From Thermoleophilia bacterium (GTDB lineage: Bacteria; Actinomycetota; Thermoleophilia; Gaiellales; SKUG01), in NCBI GenBank assembly GCA_025964405.1, contig JAOPYW010000215.1, positions 1 to 20,780 of the forward strand: a stretch of DNA of 20,780 bases, in the 5' to 3' direction. The first letter of the stretch is position 1; each line of letters begins with the position of its first letter. The notes under the pieces are model-generated. The model saw nothing but the letters and a program-made list of their open reading frames with translations, did not search any database and was not told the DNA's origin. Shown one piece after another: positions 1 to 5,773 of the stretch. The translations under genes were made by a program, and so were the position numbers.

Positions 1-234
1 GTGCTCGAGAAAGTTTCCCTCGGCGATGTGCTGGTCGAATTCCTCGTGCGTCAGGAACCAGTATTCGCGGCCGTTGACCTCGCCGGGGCGGGCAGCGCGG
101 GTCGTCGCACTGATCGCGACCTCGAGCGAGGGGAAGTACTTGAGCACGCCACGGATCAGCGTGCCCTTGCCGGCGCCCGACGGCCCCGACACGACGAAGA
201 CCCGACGATTGCGTGTTGCCTGCTCGGTAGCCAT
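1..234 (-). CDS. gmk: Guanylate kinase, N-terminal part (runs off the window)
   Basis: The minus strand opens at ATG 234-232 and stays open to the window edge, giving the first 78 residues. Residues 16-25 read SGPSGAGKGT, the P-loop of guanylate kinases, with the ATP-binding lysine at 23. Downstream come the GMP-binding signatures SATTRAARPGEVNGREY and FLTHEEFDQHIAEGNFLE, which are diagnostic for Gmk. The enzyme phosphorylates GMP to GDP with ATP in the cytoplasm, a required step in guanine nucleotide synthesis. The start lies 8 nt after the mihF stop codon, so the gene is probably cotranscribed with mihF; this mihF-gmk order is common in actinobacteria. The C-terminal two thirds, including the lid and most of the core, are outside the window, so completeness cannot be judged. 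Confidence 0.95.
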   Translation of the reverse strand, partial: MATEQATRNRRVFVVSGPSGAGKGTLIRGVLKYFPSLEVAISATTRAARPGEVNGREYWFLTHEEFDQHIAEGNFLEH

Positions 235-242
235 GGTGGAGT

Positions 243-587
243 TCAACCCTGCCCGGTGACGCGCTTGTTCAACGTCTCGACGAGCTCGGCACGCTGGCGG
301 TCGCTCAGGCCACCGACCGTCTTCGCCTGGCTGATGCGACAACGGGTGAGCACCCGGGTCGCCTTGACCCGACCGAACTTCGGCACGACGAGCAACAGGT
401 CGATGACCTTCGCGGTCTTCAGGAACTCCGGCGGGTTCTCGAGCACGGCGATGATGTCGAGCTCCCCCGACTTCAGCTCCTTCTTGAGCTGGGCGCGCTG
501 CGACCGGATCTCGTTCGCCTTCCGCAGGGCTTCCATGCGCTGGGAGGGGGATCGGACCGGGGTCTGGGCTGAGGACTTCGGAGGCAT
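243..587 (-). CDS. mihF: Integration host factor, actinobacterial type (mIHF/sIHF)
   Basis: This 114-residue basic protein matches the actinobacterial integration host factor family. It has a helical Lys/Arg-rich N-terminal half (about residues 17-40) and the conserved DNA-binding part PKFGRVKATRVL followed by a helix-hairpin-like GGLSDRQRAELVETL near the C-terminus. Family members are nucleoid proteins that bind and bend duplex DNA with little sequence specificity and affect replication, transcription and site-specific recombination; they are unrelated in fold to IhfA/IhfB. The location immediately upstream of gmk and close to pyrD is the usual actinobacterial neighbourhood, where pyrF often sits next to mihF; pyrF is not visible here. 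A good promoter (TTGCCA, 18-bp spacer, TATAGT) ends 8 nt before the ATG, suggesting a leaderless transcript that also drives gmk. Confidence 0.93.
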   Translation of the reverse strand: MPPKSSAQTPVRSPSQRMEALRKANEIRSQRAQLKKELKSGELDIIAVLENPPEFLKTAKVIDLLLVVPKFGRVKATRVLTRCRISQAKTVGGLSDRQRAELVETLNKRVTGQG

Positions 588-595
588 GGCCGGGC

Positions 596-625
596 ACTAT
601 AGCCGCGCATCGTCGGCCGTGGCAA
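596..625 (-). promoter_or_regulatory. Promoter of mihF-gmk, predicted leaderless
   Basis: On the minus strand TTGCCA (625-620) and TATAGT (601-596) are separated by 18 bp. Only 8 nt separate the -10 box from the ATG at 587, so the transcript should start at or next to the start codon. No Shine-Dalgarno fits between. This is one of the two most complete sigma-70-type promoters in the window. Confidence 0.7.
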
Positions 626-676
626 CGCGATCTTCGAACGAGTCTGGAATCCACGCCGGACGCGGCCGTCGTGCCG

Positions 677-1564
677 TCAGCGGCGGCCGGTTTCGTGTAT
701 CGCGACGAGCGCGGCCCGGAGGCGCGCCACGACGTCGTGGTCGTTCCAGGCGGCCGTACCCACACCGACCAGCTGCGCTCCCGCGTCGAGCATCCGATGC
801 AGGGATGCGTCGTCGCGGACCCCGCCCAGGCCGATGACGGGAAGCTCCGTCGCGGCTGCCACGTCGGCTACCAGCCGCAGTGCGACGGGATGGAGATCGG
901 CGCCGGAAAGCCCTGCTCCGAACCCGTTTCCGAGGAGCGGCCGTCCGTCGGGCGCGAAGGCGTGCACCGGCATCGTGTTGCCGCAGCACAGCGCGTCGGC
1001 GCCAGCTGCTTCGGCAGACCGGGCTACCTCCCCCGAGCGACCGCCGGCAGGGGAGAGCTTGACGATGATCGGGAGTTGGGTCGCGGCACGCGCCGCAGCC
1101 ACCACCGCGCCCGTGGCGACTGGATCCGCCGCGATCAGGCCGCCGCCGACATTGGGGCATGACAGGTTCAGTTCGAAGGCCGCCGCGCACGTCTCGGCGG
1201 CCAGTCGACCGACCAGTTCCGCCGCCCGATCGACGTGCCCCTCCACGCTGAAGATGATCGGGATGCCCAGCCGCTGCTGCAGGCCGCTCCAGTGTTCGAT
1301 GACCGCGTCGAGCCCCGGGTTCGCGAGCCCCACGGCGTTGACCAGGCTGCCGTCAGAGCCCCACGGAGCCACGACCGGAGCGGGGTGCCCCCGCCGCGGT
1401 TCGGTGGTCACCGTCTTCGTCACGAAGGCGCCGAGTTTGGCAACGACCTCGTCGGGAAGATTCCACCCTTCGGTGGGGTTGGTCACGTCGACCACGCCGC
1501 TGCCGTTGACCAGTCCGACGTCGAGGGACAGACCTCCGAGATGCACCTGAGCGGAACCCACCAT
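677..1564 (-). CDS. pyrD: Dihydroorotate dehydrogenase, class 1-like
   Basis: The 295-residue product shows the class 1 dihydroorotate dehydrogenase pattern. It has an N-terminal NGSG...D segment, then GAFVTKTVT followed by PR.GHPAP, the NAVGLANPGLD block, ELNLSCPN with the cysteine used as catalytic base in class 1 enzymes, IVKLSP, a CGNTMPVHAF loop with GLSGADLHPVALRLV, and the C-terminal FMN phosphate-binding IGLGGVRD. The enzyme oxidises dihydroorotate to orotate in pyrimidine synthesis; the flavin sits in a TIM barrel and the protein is cytosolic. Class 1B enzymes work with a PyrK subunit, which is not in this window, so 1A versus 1B is not settled. The stop is 89 nt upstream of mihF, which has its own promoter. 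A TAGCTT -10 box 6 nt before the ATG suggests leaderless expression. Confidence 0.9.
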   Translation of the reverse strand: MVGSAQVHLGGLSLDVGLVNGSGVVDVTNPTEGWNLPDEVVAKLGAFVTKTVTTEPRRGHPAPVVAPWGSDGSLVNAVGLANPGLDAVIEHWSGLQQRLGIPIIFSVEGHVDRAAELVGRLAAETCAAAFELNLSCPNVGGGLIAADPVATGAVVAAARAATQLPIIVKLSPAGGRSGEVARSAEAAGADALCCGNTMPVHAFAPDGRPLLGNGFGAGLSGADLHPVALRLVADVAAATELPVIGLGGVRDDASLHRMLDAGAQLVGVGTAAWNDHDVVARLRAALVAIHETGRR

Positions 1565-1570
1565 GCGGCA

Positions 1571-1588
1571 AAGCTACGCCAACTGGCG
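1571..1588 (-). promoter_or_regulatory. Leaderless -10 box of pyrD with adjoining small palindrome
   Basis: On the minus strand TAGCTT (1576-1571) ends 6 nt before the pyrD ATG at 1564. Directly upstream lies the inverted repeat CGCCA-AC-TGGCG (1577-1588), inside the expected promoter spacer. No convincing -35 hexamer is seen. The palindrome could be an operator for pyrD or chance in GC-rich DNA. Confidence 0.45.
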
Positions 1589-1870
1589 GTCACATCCGGC
1601 GCCGCGTGCAACGGACCGGTTCGCGGCCCCGATAGCGGGGTGGCGGCCGGATTGGACCTCGGGCCGTCGATCGTGCCAATTCGTCGGGACGGACGCCCCC
1701 ATGCCAGACATCCGAAGACAGGACGCCGCAGTCGCGACTGCCACCACCGTGTGGCGGGCGACCGGAGCGCCGCTCGTGCTGCCGCTGACGATCTCGCTGG
1801 GGTCGATCCATGGGGCCCGACTCTGCGATGCACGATGGCCCCGGCTCGGTTGGCTCGACGAACCTTCAGC

Positions 1871-1934
1871 GTGAACGTGAGCGTGAGACCTCCATACCCT
1901 GACCGTCGACCCGACCGTCAAGGTTTTCGAAAGG
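1871..1934 (+). promoter_or_regulatory. Putative promoter, repeats and RBS of the 1945 membrane-protein gene
   Basis: Three tandem hexamers GTGAAC GTGAGC GTGAGA (1871-1888) precede a candidate -10 box TACCCT (1895-1900). Two copies of GACCGTC follow at 1901-1907 and 1913-1919, a 12-bp period. AAAGG (1930-1934) ends 10 nt before ATG 1945 and is a plausible ribosome binding site. The repeats may be binding sites for a regulator; the -35 is not clear. Confidence 0.4.
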
Positions 1935-1944
1935 CTGCTGGACG

Positions 1945-2313
1945 ATGAACGACTTGATGGAACTGAACGACAGCGAGACGGTACTCACCGACGAAGCACG
2001 TCGTTCGAAGCTCGCACGGCATCTGGCGCAGCTCGTGCGGCGAGGTGGAACCGTGGAGGAGCAGCACGCCGCGCGCGCCGTCGTGGTCGTCTCGGAACGA
2101 CCGAAGTACCTTCCGGCGATCGCGCTCGCAGTGGCCGGCGTTGCCTTCTACCTGACCGTGGGCGGAGTCATCTTCCTGCTCGCCGCCGGTGCGGCCCTGC
2201 TGGGGTGGCACCGGAAGCTGGTGGCGGGCGTCGACCAGGTGCGCCTGCTGGTGCGGATCGACGAACTCGGCCGGGTCAGCGAGATGGAACTCGGAAGGAC
2301 GCAGGCAGCCTAG
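1945..2313 (+). CDS. Small membrane protein of unknown function
   Basis: I do not recognise this 122-residue protein. Residues 1-50 are polar and probably helical with many charged residues. Residues about 55-88 form a long hydrophobic stretch rich in Ala, Val, Gly and Leu with a possible turn near TVGG, which fits two short membrane helices. The rest is a charged C-terminal tail of about 30 residues starting GWHRKLVAGVDQ. The composition at third codon positions is as GC-rich as in its neighbours, which supports coding. It is monocistronic, preceded by AAAGG 10 nt before the ATG, and converges on csrA with a shared hairpin between the two stops. Its topology resembles small envelope-associated accessory proteins, but no function can be assigned. 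Confidence 0.65.
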   Translation: MNDLMELNDSETVLTDEARRSKLARHLAQLVRRGGTVEEQHAARAVVVVSERPKYLPAIALAVAGVAFYLTVGGVIFLLAAGAALLGWHRKLVAGVDQVRLLVRIDELGRVSEMELGRTQAA

Positions 2314-2317
2314 CGCG

Positions 2318-2383
2318 GATCTGCGAGGTTCGCACGGGAGCGCGCGGATGAAGGGCCGTCAGCGGTCCTCGCACGCGCAGATC
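2318..2383. terminator. Inverted repeat between convergent genes, possible bidirectional terminator
   Basis: GATCTGCG (2318-2325) and CGCAGATC (2376-2383) form a perfect 8-bp stem enclosing about 50 nt. It lies precisely between the stop of the 1945 gene and the stop of csrA, where a shared terminator is expected. The large loop and absence of a T-run make the mechanism uncertain. Confidence 0.4.
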
Positions 2384-2386
2384 AGC

Positions 2387-2593
2387 TCAGGGCAGCTGGT
2401 TCGGGTCGACGGCGGCAGCTGCGGCGTTCTCGGCCTTGATCTGGTCGTAGATCTCCTGCCGGTACACGGGAACTTCCTGCGGCGCCTCGATGCCCACGCG
2501 GACCTTGTTACCACCGATGATGTCGATGATGGTGACCTTGATGTCGTCGCCGACGACGAAGGTCTCGCCGATCTTTCGTGTGAGTACCAGCAT
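2387..2593 (-). CDS. csrA: Translational regulator CsrA
   Basis: The 68-residue protein begins MLVLTRKIGETFVVGDDIKV and continues with VRVGIEAP and VPVYRQEI, the full CsrA signature. The RNA-contacting arginines correspond to R6 and R45. CsrA is a small homodimer that binds GGA motifs, often in hairpin loops overlapping ribosome binding sites, and represses or stabilises mRNAs; in Gram-positive bacteria it is usually tied to flagellin synthesis through FliW. No fliW or flagellar gene is in the window, so the partner is unknown. The C-terminal tail (from about residue 55, rich in Ala) is of ordinary length for the family. GGAG lies 7 nt before the ATG, with a second GGA upstream, so the gene may be controlled by its own product. 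Confidence 0.96.
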   Translation of the reverse strand: MLVLTRKIGETFVVGDDIKVTIIDIIGGNKVRVGIEAPQEVPVYRQEIYDQIKAENAAAAAVDPNQLP

Positions 2594-2600
2594 GGTGCAG

Positions 2601-2611
2601 CTCCGCCCTCC
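2601..2611 (-). promoter_or_regulatory. csrA ribosome binding site with two GGA motifs
   Basis: Read on the minus strand the leader contains GGAGGGCGGAG (2611-2601), ending 7 nt before the csrA ATG. Both GGA triplets overlap the Shine-Dalgarno. The first lies in a possible small loop, GCC-ACGGAG-GGC (2616-2605). GGA in a loop at the ribosome binding site is the known CsrA recognition pattern, so autorepression is plausible; this is inference. Confidence 0.5.
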
Positions 2612-2619
2612 GTGGCAGC

Positions 2620-2638
2620 CCGGCTCAGCTCAAGCCGG
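2620..2638 (-). promoter_or_regulatory. Hairpin in the csrA leader
   Basis: A perfect 6-bp stem CCGGCT/AGCCGG with a 7-nt loop lies 27 nt upstream of the csrA ATG, inside the predicted leader. It sits just upstream of the GGA-containing ribosome binding site. Confidence 0.45.
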
Positions 2639-2686
2639 TGCTGTTGGCGCGCGCACGTGGCATCCGTGCACTGCGCCTACGCGCGA

Positions 2687-2692
2687 ACCATA
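2687..2692 (-). promoter_or_regulatory. Candidate -10 box of csrA
   Basis: TATGGT on the minus strand fits the TANNNT pattern. It would give a leader of roughly 87 nt containing the hairpin and both GGA motifs. The -35 region is GC-rich and overlaps the 2701-2719 inverted repeat. Confidence 0.4.
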
Positions 2693-2700
2693 CCCACATT

Positions 2701-2719
2701 GACCGGACACACACCGGTC
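2701..2719. promoter_or_regulatory. Inverted repeat between divergent csrA and TPR promoters
   Basis: GACCGG and CCGGTC flank a 7-nt spacer ACACACA. The repeat lies between the csrA -10 box (2687-2692) and the -10 box of the TPR gene (2737-2742), overlapping the -35 zone of both. That is the placement expected of an operator for a dimeric regulator. Confidence 0.45.
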
Positions 2720-2736
2720 GGCAGGTGGCTTCGCGG

Positions 2737-2742
2737 TACGAT
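2737..2742 (+). promoter_or_regulatory. Leaderless -10 box of the TPR gene
   Basis: TACGAT ends 6 nt before ATG 2749 and no Shine-Dalgarno is present in the gap. The box supports this ATG over the longer open frame that begins further upstream. Confidence 0.55.
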
Positions 2743-2748
2743 GGGCGC

Positions 2749-3180
2749 ATGTCTGACGCGTATCGACTGTATAGACAGGGCCTCGACGCGCTCGCCGACG
2801 GGCACCCGGACGAGGCGATCGCGCCGCTCGAGCGGGCACGGTCGCTCGAGCCGGAGTCGAACTCGGTGCGGGAGGCCCTCGGCAAGACGTACCTGAAGAT
2901 CGGTTTCCACGATCGCGCCGTCGCCGAATTCGAGGTCATCGTGGAGCGGGACCCCGTCGATGCGTACGCGCACTTCTGCCTGGGCCGGGCGTACGACAAG
3001 CTGGGGGCGCTGATCCTGGCGCGCCAGCACTACCGGCTCGCTACCTTCTTCGGACCCGAGACGCGCATCTACCGCGAGACGCTGACCAGCTTCCTGGCCC
3101 GTACCTCGCTCCCTGACGTCGGAACCGACGACGAGGAGCCAGGGGGCTTGGGCTGGATGGTCATCGGCGACGAGACCTAG
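2749..3180 (+). CDS. TPR-repeat protein
   Basis: The 143-residue product consists mainly of tetratricopeptide repeats. The first repeat (about residues 4-37) has YRQGLDALADGHPDEAIAPLERARSL, the next (38-71) has ALGKTYLKIGFHDRAVAEFEVIV, and a third (72-105) has FCLGRAYDKLGALILARQHY, each with the small-residue G/A pattern of the TPR helix pair. A short acidic tail follows. TPR arrays are protein-binding scaffolds; no enzymatic domain, signal peptide or membrane segment is visible, so the protein is probably a soluble cytoplasmic adaptor of unknown partner. The start at 2749 is preferred because a TACGAT box lies 6 nt upstream. It is divergent from csrA across a short region with an inverted repeat, which hints at joint control. 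Confidence 0.8.
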   Translation: MSDAYRLYRQGLDALADGHPDEAIAPLERARSLEPESNSVREALGKTYLKIGFHDRAVAEFEVIVERDPVDAYAHFCLGRAYDKLGALILARQHYRLATFFGPETRIYRETLTSFLARTSLPDVGTDDEEPGGLGWMVIGDET

Positions 3181-3228
3181 GCACCACGGCCTGCAACCTC
3201 GCGTGGCGACCGAGTCGCAGCAGATCGG

Positions 3229-3248
3229 GCGTTCGGCGAACCGAACGC
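3229..3248 (-). terminator. Hairpin after infA, TTCG loop
   Basis: An 8-bp perfect stem GCGTTCGG/CCGAACGC encloses the tetraloop TTCG on the infA strand (CGAA on the plus strand). It starts 4 nt after the infA stop and lies between the convergent stops of infA and the TPR gene, fitting a terminator. No T-run follows. Confidence 0.55.
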
Positions 3249-3252
3249 GACG

Positions 3253-3474
3253 CTACTTGTAGCGGTAGGTGATGCGTCCGCGCGTGAGGTCGTAGGGCGA
3301 GAGCTCCACCTTCACGCGGTCGCCCGGGAGGATGCGGATGTAGTACCGACGCATCTTGCCGGAGATGTGCCCCAGCACTTCGTGGTCGTTGTCCAGCTTG
3401 ACGCGGAACATGGTGTTCGGGAGGGCCTCTTGGACCACGCCCTCGACCTCGATGGTGTCTTCCTTGGTTGACAT
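3253..3474 (-). CDS. infA: Translation initiation factor IF-1
   Basis: The 73-residue protein is a canonical IF-1. It has KEDTIEVEGVVQEALPNTMF at the N-terminus, then VLGHISGKMRRYYIRILPGD and the C-terminal YDLTRGRITYRYK. It is a single OB-fold that binds the ribosomal A site of the 30S subunit and assists IF-2 and IF-3 during initiation. Length and motifs are entirely normal. In many actinobacteria infA sits with rpmJ and ribosomal protein genes; here it stands alone, divergent from dtd and followed by its own hairpin. A TATGCT box ends 6 nt before the ATG, so the mRNA for this initiation factor is itself predicted to be leaderless. Confidence 0.97.
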   Translation of the reverse strand: MSTKEDTIEVEGVVQEALPNTMFRVKLDNDHEVLGHISGKMRRYYIRILPGDRVKVELSPYDLTRGRITYRYK

Positions 3475-3480
3475 GGGGGC

Positions 3481-3486
3481 AGCATA
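3481..3486 (-). promoter_or_regulatory. Leaderless -10 box of infA
   Basis: TATGCT on the minus strand ends 6 nt before the infA ATG at 3474. The intervening sequence is GCCCCC, with no ribosome binding site. The -35 region is not convincing. Confidence 0.55.
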
Positions 3487-3519
3487 TCCGTCCCGGGGGT
3501 CGCACGGAAGGGCTCGTGC

Positions 3520-3525
3520 AATGAT
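3520..3525 (+). promoter_or_regulatory. Possible leaderless -10 box of dtd
   Basis: AATGAT ends 6 nt before ATG 3532. It lacks the first T of the consensus, so it is weaker than the others, but no Shine-Dalgarno is present and the spacing matches the local pattern. Confidence 0.35.
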
Positions 3526-3531
3526 TCGTGC

Positions 3532-3981
3532 ATGCGATGCATCGTGCAGCGAGTGAGCAGGGCCAGCGTGACCGTCGACGGGATGGTCACGGGGGCGATC
3601 GACGGGGGCCTGCTGGTGCTCGCTGGCATCGGTCAGGGCGACACCGAATCGGAGCTGCGCTGGATGGCCGACAAGCTCGTGCGGCTGCGCATCTTCGATG
3701 ACGAGGAAGGGCGGTTCGCCCGATCGCTGCTCGACGTCGGAGGAGCCGTGTTGAGCGTCAGCCAGTTCACACTGTTCGGGGACGCGAGCAAGGGCACGCG
3801 GCCGAGCTTCACGAGCGCCGCTCCACCGGCCGAGGCCGAGGCGCTCTGGCTCCGGTTCAACGAGCTGGTCGCCGAGACGGGGGTGCAGGTCGAGGCCGGC
3901 GTGTTCGGCGCGCACATGGACGTCGAGTTGGTCAACGACGGTCCGGTGACCATGCAGCTGGAGCGCGCGCCCCGAGCCTGA
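3532..3981 (+). CDS. dtd: D-aminoacyl-tRNA deacylase (DTD)
   Basis: The 149-residue product has the normal DTD length and all family signatures. MRCIVQRVSRASVTVDG is at the N-terminus, SQFTLFGDASKGTRPSF starts at residue 77, and VFGAHMDVELVNDGPVT ends near residue 140. The SQFTL and NDGPVT segments build the active-site pocket at the dimer interface; the Gly-Pro of the second motif is the chirality filter. The enzyme removes D-amino acids and glycine wrongly attached to tRNA and acts in the cytoplasm. It is divergent from infA. Its TGA directly abuts the stop of the convergent pit gene with no spacer, so any terminator must lie inside a coding region. Confidence 0.96.
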   Translation: MRCIVQRVSRASVTVDGMVTGAIDGGLLVLAGIGQGDTESELRWMADKLVRLRIFDDEEGRFARSLLDVGGAVLSVSQFTLFGDASKGTRPSFTSAAPPAEAEALWLRFNELVAETGVQVEAGVFGAHMDVELVNDGPVTMQLERAPRA

Positions 3982-5073
3982 TCAGTGCGCCAGGGCCGTG
4001 CCGCTCTTCATGACGTGGGAGCGCAGGAACAGCAGCGCTGCGGTGGCCACGGCGAGGAGCACCAGCGGGCTGACGGCGGTGATCGCGTAGGCGACCGCAC
4101 CGACCGCGGCCGCAGCCGGGAGTGTCATCACCCACGCGGTGACGATGTCGCCCGCAACCGTCCAGCGGACGGAGGAGAGGCGCTTCGCGCTGCCAGCTCC
4201 CAGGACGCATCCCGTGACGACGTGCGTGGTGGAGACGGGCATGCCGTGGCGTTCGGCCCAGAACAGGATGCCGGCGCCGGCGGTCGACGCGGAGAAGCCC
4301 TGCATGGGGCTCATCTTGACGATCTTGCCGCCGAGCGTCTTGATGATGGTCCAGCCACCCGCATACGTACCGAGGCACATGGCGGAAGCCGCGGAGATCT
4401 TGACCCAGAGCGGCGGTTCCAGCACGTCGGGGCTGAGGTTGCCGGCTGCGATGAGCGCGAGCATGATGACGCCCATGGTCTTCTGTGCGTCGTTGAGCCC
4501 GTGCGTGAAGGAGAGCCACCCGCCGGAGAAGATCTGGAGGCGGCGGAACATCTTGTTGCCCGCGCGGGGATTCATCGGCTTCGTGACCCGCATGAGGATC
4601 GCCATCAGCACCAGGCCGCCGATCAGGCCGATGGTCGGCGCGAACAGCGACGGGATGATGACCTTGCCGAGCACGCCACTCATCTCGGGCGCGGTCCAGT
4701 AGATGTGCGTGTGCCCTTGGGCGAGGGCGGCACCGACGAGCCCGCCGATGAGCGCGTGCGACGAGGAGGAGGGGAGGCCGTAGAGCCACGTGACCAGGTT
4801 CCACACGATGGCTCCGACGAGCCCGGCAAGCGCCACCTCGAGCGTGGCGATGTCGGCCTTTGCCTCGATGATGCCCTTGCCGACGGTGGCCGCCACCTCG
4901 GTGCCGGCCAGCGCGCCGACGAAGTTGAGGGCGGCGGCATACGCCACGGCCAGGCGCGGGTCGAGCGCACGCGTGCCGACCATCGTGGCGATCGAGTTCG
5001 CCGTGTCGTGGAAGCCGTTGGTGAAGTCGAAGCCGATCGCGATGATGACGACGAGGAAGAGGGTGAAGCCCAT
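3982..5073 (-). CDS. pit: Low-affinity inorganic phosphate transporter, PiT family
   Basis: The 363-residue membrane protein carries both PiT family signatures. The N-terminal one is GFDFTNGFHDTANSIATMVG (residues about 14-33) and the C-terminal repeat has FTHGLNDAQKTMGV near the middle. About ten to eleven hydrophobic segments surround a polar central loop (MRVTKPMNPRAGNKMFRR). PiT proteins import phosphate as metal-phosphate complexes using the proton or sodium gradient in the cytoplasmic membrane. It lies 12 nt downstream of the DUF47 gene and is almost certainly in one operon with it, a well-known pairing. The candidate Pho box in front of DUF47 suggests phosphate-starvation control. It ends directly against dtd. 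Confidence 0.95.
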   Translation of the reverse strand: MGFTLFLVVIIAIGFDFTNGFHDTANSIATMVGTRALDPRLAVAYAAALNFVGALAGTEVAATVGKGIIEAKADIATLEVALAGLVGAIVWNLVTWLYGLPSSSSHALIGGLVGAALAQGHTHIYWTAPEMSGVLGKVIIPSLFAPTIGLIGGLVLMAILMRVTKPMNPRAGNKMFRRLQIFSGGWLSFTHGLNDAQKTMGVIMLALIAAGNLSPDVLEPPLWVKISAASAMCLGTYAGGWTIIKTLGGKIVKMSPMQGFSASTAGAGILFWAERHGMPVSTTHVVTGCVLGAGSAKRLSSVRWTVAGDIVTAWVMTLPAAAAVGAVAYAITAVSPLVLLAVATAALLFLRSHVMKSGTALAH

Positions 5074-5085
5074 GGTTGCTCAGCC

Positions 5086-5706
5086 CTAGCTGTTCTTGAC
5101 GGCGATCTGCTCGAGGATCGAGGCAGCGCGCTCACAGGAGTCGATCGCCTCTTCCATCTGCGTGTAGATGTCCTTCCAGCAGATGATGATGGCGGGTTCT
5201 TCGTAGCAGGCCGCGAAGACTTCCTTGATGCCGGTGCGCAGGAGCTCGTCGCCGGCATCCTCGAGCTTGTGGATGTTCGTCCAGTGGTGCTCCATGCGCG
5301 CCGGCTCGGAGATGTGGCGCAGTGCGGAGGCGAGCTCCTCGGTGGCAGCGACGAGGATGTCGGCCTGCCCCTTCACGCAGCCGGTCACGGCCTCGACCTG
5401 GTAGATGTCGAACATCGACGCGGCCTCGTCGGTCGAATCGATGACGTCGTCGACGTGCTTCGCGAGCTCGTAGATGTCCTCGCGGTCGTAGGGCGTGACG
5501 AAGGTGGAGGTCAGCTCGGCCACGATCGACCGCATGACGCGGTCTCCCTGGTGCTCGAGCGACTTGATGTCGGCCGTCATGCCGCGCGTGGCGGGGTAGC
5601 CGCCGAGCATCTTCTGCATCGCGCTGGCGGTCTGGGCGGCGATGTCGCCACCCTGCACGAGCAGCGAGTCGAACTTCGTGTTCTTCGGAACGAGCGAGAA
5701 CGCCAT
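5086..5706 (-). CDS. DUF47 / PhoU-like accessory protein of the Pit transporter
   Basis: The 206-residue all-helical protein belongs to the DUF47 family (Pit accessory, PhoU-related). It begins with FSLVPKNTKFDSLLVQGGDIAAQTA, continues with KSLEHQGDRVMRSIVAEL and the metal-binding-type segment TPYDREDIYELAKHVDDVID, and has the second-half copy IHKLEDAGDELLRTGIKEVF followed by CWKDIYTQMEEAIDSCERAA. DUF47 proteins are encoded next to Pit transporters and are thought to modulate their activity. The ATG at 5706 is chosen because GGAGG lies 5 nt upstream and the family N-terminus starts here. The gene leads the operon with pit; its leader contains a 10-bp hairpin and a Pho-box-like direct repeat. 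Confidence 0.92.
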   Translation of the reverse strand: MAFSLVPKNTKFDSLLVQGGDIAAQTASAMQKMLGGYPATRGMTADIKSLEHQGDRVMRSIVAELTSTFVTPYDREDIYELAKHVDDVIDSTDEAASMFDIYQVEAVTGCVKGQADILVAATEELASALRHISEPARMEHHWTNIHKLEDAGDELLRTGIKEVFAACYEEPAIIICWKDIYTQMEEAIDSCERAASILEQIAVKNS

Positions 5707-5722
5707 GGAAGCCTCCGGGGAG

Positions 5723-5748
5723 ACGCCTGCGGATGCACCCGCAGGCGT
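5723..5748 (-). promoter_or_regulatory. Strong hairpin in the DUF47-pit leader
   Basis: A perfect 10-bp stem (5723-5732 with 5739-5748, core CGCCTGCGG/CCGCAGGCG) with a 6-nt loop lies between the predicted promoter and the GGAGG of the DUF47 gene, 16 nt before the ATG. No T-run follows. It could affect mRNA stability, attenuate transcription or bind a protein. Confidence 0.6.
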
Positions 5749-5758
5749 GGATCGGCGC

Positions 5759-5764
5759 AGCATG
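5759..5764 (-). promoter_or_regulatory. Candidate -10 box of the DUF47-pit operon
   Basis: CATGCT on the minus strand starts 9 nt downstream of the Pho-box-like repeat, close to the spacing known for activator-dependent Pho promoters where the box replaces the -35. The first base deviates from TANNNT. Confidence 0.4.
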
Positions 5765-5773
5765 ACACGGCCG

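Larger units (their letters stand above)
1565..1944. other. 380-bp stretch without a convincing gene
   Basis: Between the divergent starts of pyrD and the 1945 gene no frame shows a recognisable protein or this genome's usual codon pattern. An open frame from ATG 1701 to 1874 (57 codons) and longer minus-strand frames have composition resembling random translation. The stretch holds the pyrD promoter at its left end, a small hairpin CCCCG-ATAG-CGGGG at 1627-1640, and the promoter elements of the 1945 gene at its right end. An unrecognised small RNA or a decayed gene cannot be excluded. Confidence 0.5.

Noticed and set aside
1..837. An open frame of 278 codons on the plus strand at the left edge
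   Set aside because: It runs antisense through gmk and mihF, both clearly identified by motifs on the minus strand.
1701..1874. A small plus-strand open frame in the 1565-1944 gap
   Set aside because: Mixed codon use, no ribosome binding site or -10 at the usual distance, and no recognisable sequence.
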